Positions 12,850 to 21,089 of a DNA stretch of 24,010 nt are shown here, in pieces; within the stretch, counting starts at the first letter, position 1; every line of letters starts with the position of its first letter. The DNA is from a virus. Location: positions 1 through 24,010 of IMG/VR virus record IMGVR_UViG_3300021135_000043; one strand, written 5' to 3'. The position numbers were made by a program, and so were the translations under genes. Under the pieces are notes generated by a model. It was not told the DNA's origin and searched no databases. It was given only the letters and a program-made list of their open reading frames with translations.

Positions 12850-13663
12850 TTGTTATATCTTTATATTTAAAATAATATTTTTTAAAAACTTTTTTATGAT
12901 CTCTAACACCTTTTTTAACGGCACTATACCCAATTCCAAGTTCTACTGAAGCTTCTAATAATGAATCCCATTCTCTAATAAAATTCATTTCTAAATCATA
13001 TTGTAAAACTTTTCGTTTTTGACTATTCTTTCTTGGGATTACTAGTTCACCATTATATTCAGATTTATATTTAAATAAAGAATTTGCAGCATAGATAGCA
13101 GCCCCTCTTAAACAATTAGAAACCTGATATGTATTTAATTCTCTATTTGCATCAGCAATAGATTTAAACTCTTTTATAAAATTGCCTTCTTTGTCAAATT
13201 GAAGAATTTCTTTTGAAACATCATATCTTTTTCTTCCAATATTAGCTTGTCTAGTTTTTTCAATAGCTGACTGTGGCATCTTTTTTCCTAAAAACGCTTT
13301 TCTTAATTTTTCTTTTGATTCGGGTGTATGAATGGGTCTACCACATTTTTGTCCAACTGGTCCTGTAGTGGCAATATTATAACCTCGTTCTGAATTATGT
13401 GAATCTAATAAATTAGACCAATAATTCTCTTGACTATATAAAAATTGTTCTTCGCATTCTTCTAAAATTTCAAATTCAAAGTTAGATTCCCCATATTTAT
13501 TATAGACATATTGCAAATAAGGATTATGATGTTTATTTGCTCTTAACATAACTTTATGTGTGGTTATTCGTTGTTGTAATGATAAACTTAAACCAACATA
13601 AATTTTATGATCTATTTTACTAAATATAGTATAAATACCTGGTATATGGTTCTTATATGGCAA
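12842..13663 (-). CDS. GIY-YIG/NUMOD homing endonuclease (I-TevI-like, free-standing)
   Basis: This 273-residue protein has the full modular build of a GIY-YIG homing endonuclease. The nuclease domain carries GIYTIFS (9-15), KIYVG (20-24), R32 and catalytic E79 (QENYW). A linker with a NUMOD3-type motif follows (about 113-146, TPESKEKLRKAFLGKK). Then come two NUMOD1-type DNA-binding repeats, about 151-198 (ILQFDKEGNFIKEFKSIADA) and 217-268 (VLQYDLEMNFIREWDSLLEA). The start must be TTG at 13663, because a TAG lies directly upstream in frame and no early ATG exists. Promoter signals are weak (TAATTTTG at 13677-13670 without a matching upstream box; TTTG-N20-TATATTAT further up). No intron core surrounds it. 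Confidence 0.85.
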   Translation of the reverse strand: MPYKNHIPGIYTIFSKIDHKIYVGLSLSLQQRITTHKVMLRANKHHNPYLQYVYNKYGESNFEFEILEECEEQFLYSQENYWSNLLDSHNSERGYNIATTGPVGQKCGRPIHTPESKEKLRKAFLGKKMPQSAIEKTRQANIGRKRYDVSKEILQFDKEGNFIKEFKSIADANRELNTYQVSNCLRGAAIYAANSLFKYKSEYNGELVIPRKNSQKRKVLQYDLEMNFIREWDSLLEASVELGIGYSAVKKGVRDHKKVFKKYYFKYKDITNG

Positions 13664-13724
13664 CTAGTTCAAAATTATTAGTATAATATAATATAATACA
13701 TATTTTTTACATTTCCAAATGCAA

Positions 13725-14396
13725 CTATTTTTTACCAAATTGTAATAGATTATATGTAATTCCTATACCTAAAACAGGATAAAATTTCTGTGTTGTACTA
13801 TAAGAAACACCTAAAAATGGTCCTACAGAAAACATTGATTTTTTAAGTTCTGTAGTATAAGAATTGCCTGAAGTAGTTACATATAACTTATTTGTATGTG
13901 TTATATCTACTTGCATTTGATTTTTCTTAAATAGATGCCACTTCTCTAAAAATATTGCACTTGTGGTATCATTAGTTAACTGAATAGAGAAATGTCCGCT
14001 ATCAGCCTTCAAATTGCCTGAAAACGTCTCTTTTATGTATCTATTTGAATCTTCTACAAAAATTGCATTTGTATCTATAAAAATAGGAACAGTTGTAGAT
14101 ATAGTATCTACTCTTGTTATATATTTAACTACTGTTTGTATTTTGCCATCTTTTTTATAGATTTTTTGTAAAGAATCGGTAAGACTTTTTACTTGAGATT
14201 CTGAATAAGTAGTCTGTTGAATTTGCACATAATTATTGCCATTTTTGTCAGTTTTTTGTATAACTGGCGCATATTTTTGTGGTGCAATATAAGTACCTAT
14301 ATCTTTTTTATGTAATATATCTCTGTAAATATAGGTTCCTGCACAGCATAATAGAATAAAAGCTAATATGTAAAGTATTATTTTAGTATAATTCAT
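13725..14396 (-). CDS. Membrane-anchored late protein, possibly spanin- or envelope-related
   Basis: About 223 residues from ATG 14396. An earlier in-frame ATG at 14432 lies inside the terminator hairpin and is rejected. Residues 5-23 are a single transmembrane helix (IILYILAFILLCCAGTYIY) followed by a charged residue, which fits an inner-membrane anchor or an uncleaved signal. The middle is a helical, then beta-rich periplasmic-type region (SLTDSLQKIYKKDGK; TISTTVPIFID). The end has alternating strands FSVGPFLGVSYS and FYPVLGIGITYNLL, like pieces of an outer-membrane beta structure. The layout suits an envelope-spanning lysis or structural protein. I cannot assign a family with confidence. 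Confidence 0.6.
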   Translation of the reverse strand: MNYTKIILYILAFILLCCAGTYIYRDILHKKDIGTYIAPQKYAPVIQKTDKNGNNYVQIQQTTYSESQVKSLTDSLQKIYKKDGKIQTVVKYITRVDTISTTVPIFIDTNAIFVEDSNRYIKETFSGNLKADSGHFSIQLTNDTTSAIFLEKWHLFKKNQMQVDITHTNKLYVTTSGNSYTTELKKSMFSVGPFLGVSYSTTQKFYPVLGIGITYNLLQFGKK

Positions 14397-14421
14397 ATAA
14401 TGATTTTTTATAATAATAAAA

Positions 14422-14445
14422 ACCCACTGCATTTCTACAATGGGT
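14422..14445 (-). terminator. Rho-independent terminator, minus strand
   Basis: On the minus strand, ACCCATTG (14445-14438) pairs with CAGTGGGT (14429-14422) through eight base pairs including one G-T, with an eight-base loop, followed by TTTTTATTATTAT. It ends the unit begun at the promoter 15255-15286, after the 93-residue gene. Confidence 0.75.
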
Positions 14446-14485
14446 ATTATTGGGTTATGGGAAATGTAAAATTATTTAGTCTCTC

Positions 14486-14767
14486 TTAGTATTTCCAAGT
14501 AATTGCCTTAACTGCTAGCATTTGTGCTTCTAAAGCTCTCATTTTTGCAGCTTCCCAAATACTATTTAAAGTATCTTGACCTCCAAGTGATACTTTTGTA
14601 TTGCGATTGGCATTATCTATTTCATTCATAAAATTTGCAGCAGATTGTTTTACTCTATCTACATCTGAATCGTTTGACGGATTAAAGGTAGTTCCTGCTA
14701 ATTTTTCTCCAAAAGACCATGTTGGTGTACCTAATGTTTCGGTAGTATTATCTGTGATTTTACTCAT
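14486..14767 (-). CDS. Acb2/Tad1-hairpin-like protein (DUF7681 type), candidate anti-CBASS sponge
   Basis: The 93 residues fit the outline of small helical phage proteins in the Acb2/Tad1-hairpin family. TTFNPSNDSDVDRVKQSA (26-43) is the F-N-P-S entry and first helix. A second helix ends AALE-type, reading RALEAQMLAVKAITWKY (77-93), where relatives show E-(D/E)-A-x-M-W-A-x-x-A-(I/V). Acb2 forms a hexamer that soaks up cyclic di- and trinucleotides made by host CBASS enzymes. It is expressed from the late promoter at 15255-15286 and is followed by a terminator. The match is by pattern memory only, and the ligand-contacting residues of characterised Acb2 cannot be confirmed here. A small structural protein is the alternative. 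Confidence 0.5.
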   Translation of the reverse strand: MSKITDNTTETLGTPTWSFGEKLAGTTFNPSNDSDVDRVKQSAANFMNEIDNANRNTKVSLGGQDTLNSIWEAAKMRALEAQMLAVKAITWKY

Positions 14768-14807
14768 ATTATAATTGGTTTTAATTTGTTTTTAAAAAAT
14801 TTGCAAT

Positions 14808-15239
14808 TTATCCTTTTAAAATTAATGATGGAGATTCCATAGTTGCTTTAGTCATTGGTTCAACCTTAGCTATTAAAGGGATATATAGTTCATACTTATC
14901 TCCGTTAATACAAGTTTCCTCAATAAAAAATTTTATAGATGCAGGATCTGAAATTCCAAACTCTGTAAAATCTTCAATCATTCTACGTTCAACTGCATGT
15001 TGCCCTGTCTTAGTTTTCTTATACTCACCCGTATCTGTTATACTAGGAATAGTATGTGGTTCTGATTTCTTTTCTTTAGTAATTAGAAGAAGACTTCCTG
15101 CTTCAACACTATAATGACCTAACTGATAAGGACATGTTGTGTCCAAAGGTAATAGTCTAAATGTCTTTCCAGCTACTCTACCATCTTGTGCAATATCATT
15201 TGTATTCACAAGAATCATATTTTTTCTTCGATTGTCCAT
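14808..15239 (-). CDS. Late protein of unknown function
   Basis: This encodes 143 residues from ATG 15239 (MDNRRKNMILVNTND). An upstream in-frame TTG at 15257 overlaps the promoter's -7 box and cannot be the start. The protein seems beta-rich and soluble (GKTFRLLPLDTT, GSLLLITKEKK, YELYIPLIAKVEP) with a charged centre. No family is recognised. It is the first gene behind its own promoter and is followed after a 40-base gap by the Acb2-like gene. Placement directly after the giant virion genes makes a structural or head-tail role possible. Confidence 0.6.
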   Translation of the reverse strand: MDNRRKNMILVNTNDIAQDGRVAGKTFRLLPLDTTCPYQLGHYSVEAGSLLLITKEKKSEPHTIPSITDTGEYKKTKTGQHAVERRMIEDFTEFGISDPASIKFFIEETCINGDKYELYIPLIAKVEPMTKATMESPSLILKG

Positions 15240-15254
15240 ATTGGTTATTTTCAA

Positions 15255-15286
15255 CAAAGATACAATAGATTTTTGAATAAAACAAA
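15255..15286 (-). promoter_or_regulatory. Bacteroidetes-type promoter for 15239-14486 unit
   Basis: Read on the - strand: TTTG (15286-15283), 20 bases, TATCTTTG (15262-15255), full consensus, 15 bases ahead of ATG 15239. It lies between the stop of the 1931-residue gene and the next gene, so these two small genes can be made independently of the giant ones. Confidence 0.8.
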
Positions 15287-15292
15287 TCTTTT

Positions 15293-18200
15293 TTAGAAAT
15301 ACTGAACATTTTGGTATTTAATATTCCAGTCTTTTCTAAAATCTGCATTTAAAAGAGCCATTATATCTTCTATTTGTCTTGTACCGGGTAAAAATTTTAA
15401 AGTCTGTTTTAATGGCATTGCTTTTTGTATAGTTGCATCATCCCCTGTTATTTCTCCTTGTATTTCTTGTTCTAAATCTGAAATAAGCTTCATTAAATCT
15501 GTTAGGGTTCCTATTGCAGGAACAGAGTTAGAAAACATTTGTACAAATTCTCGAGGGTCATAGTAAAAACTTAACTCGTTAAAAAATGATTTAAAGTACT
15601 TTGCCATATATGCACGTCTAGCTTTTTCATCTTCATCAGCATCTTTATCAGGTTTAATTAACAAAGCTAAAATAAATATGCCTACTGTAAGCATTAACTC
15701 TTTTGCATAAGATTGAATTGTATTAACATATTGATGAAAATATTCATCTTTATCCATATCAAATGTCTTTCCGGGATTATTTTTTTCGTAATCTTGTTTT
15801 TTCTTTTGGTAAGAATCATCTGCAGCATCTTTAACATTTGGTGCAAATCTATCCCCTCCTAACATACCAAACAATATTGTTGCACTTGATCTTGTGTGAG
15901 TAAATAATTGTCCAAGCAATCTCCATCTACCTTCAATAAATGTATTTTGTGCAGGGATAAATCTCATTTTCTTAAGACGAGCATTCAATTGCCCAGGTAT
16001 CCAACCACGATAAGTAAATAACAAACGTGTTTTATTATTAGTATTGGCACCCATTGGATCATCACTATTTTTTGCTCCAATAATTCTATTAGACATATCC
16101 TTTACTTGACGTTGTTGTAAAGTTCTATTAGATTGTAAACCATTTATTGGAGTAGTCATGTCTACTTTTTTCCCATCTTTATATTCCCAATATGGATGTT
16201 TATTTTCGTCAAACTTTACAGTTGCCCATAAAGATTGTGTTTTAGAAATTTTTTCTACTTCTGAATCTATATTTTTAGCAGAAATATCTTTTCTAGTTCT
16301 AAGTAAATGTTGTTTAATATTTACTCGTTTACCATTATCATCTAACATAGAACCCATTGCTTCTGCAATATTACATAATTCTTGAATACCTTCATCTGTA
16401 AAGTGCATTCCAAACAATAAAGTTCTTGAAAATGACGGTACTAATTTTTTACCTGCCGCTTTCTTTTGTAATTCTCGATCTCTAGAATCTTCGGTATGTG
16501 GTTGAAAATATTCACTAAGCATTTTTTTCTTTTCGCTATTTTTTATTACTTCCGATATTGCTCTGCTACCTAATTTTTCACCATACTGTTGCATGTAAAA
16601 GTTACTCAATCCACCAAATAAGTTAGAAAGAGTAGATTTAATAGAAAGAGCTAATCCACGAACAACAGTAAAGGATGCAATCTCATTTAGTAATTTATCA
16701 CCTGATAAATTTTTATCTGCTAATTGCAATGCACGAGAAATAAAATTATTCCAAACTTTTATTGTACTATCATTTCCTTGTGTTTTACCATATAAAGAAT
16801 AATCTATTATATCTTGCATAAATTTAGCATTAGTAGTATTTTCTACTGCTGTATCACTAACTTTACCTCTTTTAAGTCGAGGAAACATTTTTTTATTTTT
16901 TTCAGCTAAAAGCAACAAATTTACATCGGGGATAACTTTAGTTAGTTCTTCATATTTTGCTAATGCAGAAGCAAAAATTTCATAACATAGTCCAATATCA
17001 ACACTTTGTCTTTCTTGATTTCCCATTATACCTAATCCCATAACAGAAACTTCAAGATTGGGATTACCAGAAAGAGGGTCTAAATCTCCTTTAGATTCTT
17101 TTTCAGCATCTGTTATTGTTATTGCGTCTGCCATTCGACCTACAAATTTATTAAGACCTTCTTTAGAACCTTGTTGCCAAGCCTGAGAAAAATTAGTTTC
17201 AATAAAAGGAAAATGGGTGTAGGCTTCCCATTCTTTAAGTAAACCATTTTCTACAGCTATAAAATTTAATTTTAAACAATCTCGATATAGTTTTAATAAA
17301 TCAGGATTTTTTTCTATTTCACGATAATCTTCTGAAAACCATTTTTCTTTAGGAATTAAATATTTATTTCCTCTTTGCCCATGTAATAATGCACCTACAT
17401 TTGAAAAATCATCATTTGTATCAAATTGTTGTTTAAATTCTTCTATTGCTTGTTGCTTTTCAGATTCTGTATTGTCTCCTAAAGAAATAAGTTTATTAAA
17501 TTTTTCTTCTAGATTTTGCAAATCTTTATTAAATCTATCTCGGTTAAATATAGTATTATCAATAAACCATTGTTTTCCTTCAGGTAAATTTGTACCTGCA
17601 GCTACAATTGCATTAACATCTCTTTCTTTAAAGAAATCAGAATTTATTGTGTGCCTCCATTTATATATACCTTGAGAATTTTTTGCAATTAGTTTTGAAG
17701 TGTAGATATCAAATATTTTATCTTTATATTTCTTTTTTAGTGTTTCTGCATCAACTATTATTGGTTTAGTATATTCTTCCCTTTTTAATTCTGATTTTGC
17801 CTCTGATTCATGAATAAGTTGTAAAGCAGTCATTAAATTAACTTTATCAACTTGGCTAGACAAAGTTAAGTTTCTATCTCCAAAAGCTAATTCTACTTCT
17901 GGTTTACTTACATCTACATTAAATCCTGCTTTATCTGCTAATTCTTGCGCTACTTGCGTTGAATATTGAATAATTTCTTTCATTACAGTAGTTACTAATC
18001 TATGTGCCTTATCAAAATGATAAAGTCTATCTTGAGTAATCTGTTTATCTTCTTTAAGAAACTGCCTATCTTCTTCAGTTAGATTAGGATCAACTAACAT
18101 CTTATCTAAATCCTTTAGTTGATTTTCACCATCTTTTATTCTTTGTTCTATAAACCCGCTAGAAGTTTGATATATTTTTAATCTTTCTAAAGATTTAGTT

Positions 18201-21088
18201 AAGTCAACCGATTTATCTTTGTTTTTTATTACATTTCTAATAGTTTCTAATTCTTTAAGGATTATATTAGTCATTGAACTAACATCTTTTCTAAAAGTAA
18301 CATCAAATAAGGCTTGTTCTAGTCTAGACGCGTTTATAGTAGCGATTTGTATATCTGCATCATCACCTTTTGATTTTGCTTGAAGAGTTTGTTTTATAAC
18401 TTTATCTATATCATTACGATATGTTTGAATATCTTGGTCATCTGATTCTGCATAATGGATTACTACAGGCTGCAGATACATTTTTTGTGGATCAATTGCA
18501 CCAAATGAAAATGGAGAAATTTCAATATTTTCTAAAGTAAGTGCATCTCCTTTGCCATCAGCATTATAATTTCTTTTACCTAAAAGATTCATAGGAAGCA
18601 TTACATCTACTCTTCTATCAGATAATCCATAAGAACTCTTGAGAATATCTGAAAGAGAATTTGATTGTTCTCGAAAATATCCTTTAGTTACTTGGTCTAT
18701 TCTGCCTTTTGCTGATAGATTATATTTACCCTTCCAGTCATATTTATCGTAAGAATTATCAGGATAAAGAACTAATAAATCAATAGTTCCAGGCATACCT
18801 TTGCCTGCATCAGAAAGTTCATTTACTACTTTGCATTCTGGTAAAATTTTTAGACCTGCAATATTTTTTTGCCTGTAAAAATCTATTACTTGATTAGCAA
18901 ATGATCGTAACTGTGAAAATATATGTTCAGGAGTATTTTTTTCTAAATTATCTTTAGCTATAGGAGATATTTCATGATTTGCGTTTAAATACCTTTTAAA
19001 TTCGTTTTCTAAGTCTTTATGTACTTGAGTACCTCTATCCGCAATACTTAGATTAAAATCTTTATCTTCCTCTTTAGGATTGAATTTTTTATCAATTCTT
19101 GTAGTAACTGAAGGGCCTAAATCTCTTTTTACTCCGTTTTTAGTTATAGTGTAAATATGCCTTCTCTGTCCTGTTTTTGCATCAGTGCTTTCATCAAGAT
19201 CTAATTCTGATTGAGATTTAATTAATTTATCATATACTGTTTCTGCAGGAGTTCTAACTGGTTCTGAAGTAAATGCAGTTAGATTAGAAGGTTGCCAAGT
19301 CCCGGCACCAAAAGATTGGTTAGAATCTTGAATAGGATTTACATATTGATTAGATTGTGTAGTACTTGTTATATTAACCGAATGTCTTTGAGTAAATGTT
19401 ATTGTTCCTAAATCTTGATGTGGGATTGCAAGAATATTAGAATATTTAGGCACTGTTTGAGTTGCCCATTTGTTTATACTATCAGCAAATCTTTTTACAT
19501 CCTCACCTGTTTTAGTTGCAAATACTCTACCTGAAGTATCATTTCTAGCAGGGCGTAATCCATTAAATGTTTTACCTTTTTTTAATGATTCTAATGCTTT
19601 TTCAAATGGGACTTTTGGCTCTAAAGTTGCAAGTTGCTTTTCTTGTTCTTCTTTTATAATTGAACCAAAACTTTCATATAAATCATCTAAAATAGATGGT
19701 TGTTTTGCATTTAATAATTCTAAAACACTACTTAGAAAATCTTTAAATAAATTTACTATTCTTTGAAAAATAGAAGGGATATTTTTAAGTCTATTTATAA
19801 ATGAACCATTAGAAAATGCTTCTGAAATAAATTCTTTTGCATTATCAAATCCATATTTATTACCCCAACCTTCTTCTTGTGCAGTTTGCTTTGCTTTTTC
19901 ATATATTTTATATATGTTATGCATTACTTTTATTTGCCTAGAATTTAAAGTAATATTAGTTTCTAATGTTTTTGTATCTAAACCTTCTGCCTTTTCAGGA
20001 AAAAGTTTTAGATATGCATTCATAAAATTATCAGAAACAAGATGCATTATTTCATGAACAAGAATATGACTTTTGTTTTTCTGTTCTTCATCTTTATTTA
20101 AATGCATTGTAATAGTTTTATCTTGTGGATTATAAACACCCCCACTTGATTCTATTTTGCCATCTGTATATTTTTTTATATCGTCGTAAGATCTAAATCC
20201 TTGAATATCTTTTAAAAGACCATTTACACTTAATATTTTAACTAATTTACCTAAAGGAGAATCTGAATTTTTTAAATCTGCAATTCTTTTTCTAAACTCC
20301 TCTAAACCTTCTCCAGCATTAGCCATTTCTAATTGTCCTGAAGAATATGGGTTATTTCTCGCAACTTTTTCAGACGGTAATAATTCTTGTTGTTCTAAAT
20401 TAAATTGTCTAATAGTCTGAAAAGGTTTAAGTGCTGCATCTTCAGTTTTTTCGTGTAGATAAATTTCTGAAGAAAATGTACCATAGTTTTCTTGAAGTGA
20501 AGTTAAAGCTTTAATTCCATCTCCATGAAACAAGATACCACTATCTTTTCCTATATTTCTAAATTTTTGAATCTCAGGTATAAAGGTATTAAACCAAGAA
20601 TTAAATGATTCTCCTTCTTTTGGAGTCTCGTTAGGATGTTCTAAATAATATTTAGTATCAAACGCATCTTCATTTTTACCAATTGCCGTACCCCTATTCC
20701 AAGTTCTTAAATTAGAATTAGGTATAATATTTAATTCAGGATTATATTTCTTATATATTTCACAAGTTTGAACTGATCTTGGTGCATCACTACATATTAT
20801 AGTTTTTAATCTTTGTATTTCTGGAGTTAGCGCATTTTTTTCAGATTCCGCAACTCCTTCTTTAGAAAGACCTTCTCCTATTGGGCCTGACATTTTATCT
20901 TGTAGATCAAAAGGTGTCTCTGCATGGTGCAAAATATTTAAGACTTTAGACTGCAACAGTTTATTAGCTTGGTCTAATGTAGGAATTTTATCTCCGTTCA
21001 TATGCCAAACACTTAGAGTTGCAATTTCTCCAAGAGATTTTTCTAATTCCTTATATTCTTCATTTTTTACTGGGCAACTATTTGGCAT
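15293..21088 (-). CDS. Giant multi-enzyme virion/cargo protein: histidine phosphatase-like, zinc peptidase, PD-(D/E)XK nuclease
   Basis: This 1931-residue protein lies one base after the RNA polymerase-like gene. Residues 48-200 resemble a histidine phosphatase (phosphoglycerate mutase fold): LHHAET (53-58; canonical RHGE-T, Arg replaced by His), SDAPRSVQT (100-108) and LFHGDG (186-191). Residues 300-430 hold a zinc peptidase, HEIMH (345-349), with E423 in KEFISEAFSNG as likely third ligand. Residues 680-800 hold a RecB-type PD-(D/E)XK nuclease: RGTQVH (685-690), E751, GTIDLLV (D770) and YDWKGK (D784, K786). A long helical region follows, then a membrane segment (about 1795-1811, ELMLTVGIFILALLI). 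This is the build of phage 'polyvalent' proteins and of crAss-like cargo proteins, packaged in the virion and released into the cell. Confidence 0.8.
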   Translation of the reverse strand: MPNSCPVKNEEYKELEKSLGEIATLSVWHMNGDKIPTLDQANKLLQSKVLNILHHAETPFDLQDKMSGPIGEGLSKEGVAESEKNALTPEIQRLKTIICSDAPRSVQTCEIYKKYNPELNIIPNSNLRTWNRGTAIGKNEDAFDTKYYLEHPNETPKEGESFNSWFNTFIPEIQKFRNIGKDSGILFHGDGIKALTSLQENYGTFSSEIYLHEKTEDAALKPFQTIRQFNLEQQELLPSEKVARNNPYSSGQLEMANAGEGLEEFRKRIADLKNSDSPLGKLVKILSVNGLLKDIQGFRSYDDIKKYTDGKIESSGGVYNPQDKTITMHLNKDEEQKNKSHILVHEIMHLVSDNFMNAYLKLFPEKAEGLDTKTLETNITLNSRQIKVMHNIYKIYEKAKQTAQEEGWGNKYGFDNAKEFISEAFSNGSFINRLKNIPSIFQRIVNLFKDFLSSVLELLNAKQPSILDDLYESFGSIIKEEQEKQLATLEPKVPFEKALESLKKGKTFNGLRPARNDTSGRVFATKTGEDVKRFADSINKWATQTVPKYSNILAIPHQDLGTITFTQRHSVNITSTTQSNQYVNPIQDSNQSFGAGTWQPSNLTAFTSEPVRTPAETVYDKLIKSQSELDLDESTDAKTGQRRHIYTITKNGVKRDLGPSVTTRIDKKFNPKEEDKDFNLSIADRGTQVHKDLENEFKRYLNANHEISPIAKDNLEKNTPEHIFSQLRSFANQVIDFYRQKNIAGLKILPECKVVNELSDAGKGMPGTIDLLVLYPDNSYDKYDWKGKYNLSAKGRIDQVTKGYFREQSNSLSDILKSSYGLSDRRVDVMLPMNLLGKRNYNADGKGDALTLENIEISPFSFGAIDPQKMYLQPVVIHYAESDDQDIQTYRNDIDKVIKQTLQAKSKGDDADIQIATINASRLEQALFDVTFRKDVSSMTNIILKELETIRNVIKNKDKSVDLTKSLERLKIYQTSSGFIEQRIKDGENQLKDLDKMLVDPNLTEEDRQFLKEDKQITQDRLYHFDKAHRLVTTVMKEIIQYSTQVAQELADKAGFNVDVSKPEVELAFGDRNLTLSSQVDKVNLMTALQLIHESEAKSELKREEYTKPIIVDAETLKKKYKDKIFDIYTSKLIAKNSQGIYKWRHTINSDFFKERDVNAIVAAGTNLPEGKQWFIDNTIFNRDRFNKDLQNLEEKFNKLISLGDNTESEKQQAIEEFKQQFDTNDDFSNVGALLHGQRGNKYLIPKEKWFSEDYREIEKNPDLLKLYRDCLKLNFIAVENGLLKEWEAYTHFPFIETNFSQAWQQGSKEGLNKFVGRMADAITITDAEKESKGDLDPLSGNPNLEVSVMGLGIMGNQERQSVDIGLCYEIFASALAKYEELTKVIPDVNLLLLAEKNKKMFPRLKRGKVSDTAVENTTNAKFMQDIIDYSLYGKTQGNDSTIKVWNNFISRALQLADKNLSGDKLLNEIASFTVVRGLALSIKSTLSNLFGGLSNFYMQQYGEKLGSRAISEVIKNSEKKKMLSEYFQPHTEDSRDRELQKKAAGKKLVPSFSRTLLFGMHFTDEGIQELCNIAEAMGSMLDDNGKRVNIKQHLLRTRKDISAKNIDSEVEKISKTQSLWATVKFDENKHPYWEYKDGKKVDMTTPINGLQSNRTLQQRQVKDMSNRIIGAKNSDDPMGANTNNKTRLLFTYRGWIPGQLNARLKKMRFIPAQNTFIEGRWRLLGQLFTHTRSSATILFGMLGGDRFAPNVKDAADDSYQKKKQDYEKNNPGKTFDMDKDEYFHQYVNTIQSYAKELMLTVGIFILALLIKPDKDADEDEKARRAYMAKYFKSFFNELSFYYDPREFVQMFSNSVPAIGTLTDLMKLISDLEQEIQGEITGDDATIQKAMPLKQTLKFLPGTRQIEDIMALLNADFRKDWNIKYQNVQYF

Positions 21089-21089
21089 A

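Noticed and set aside
14397-14432. ATG at 14432 as start of the membrane protein
   Set aside because: It lies within the terminator hairpin at 14422-14445; the ATG at 14396 places the membrane helix at the usual distance from the N-terminus.
15240-15257. TTG at 15257 as start of the 143-residue protein
   Set aside because: It overlaps the -7 box of the promoter at 15255-15286, so it would not be transcribed.
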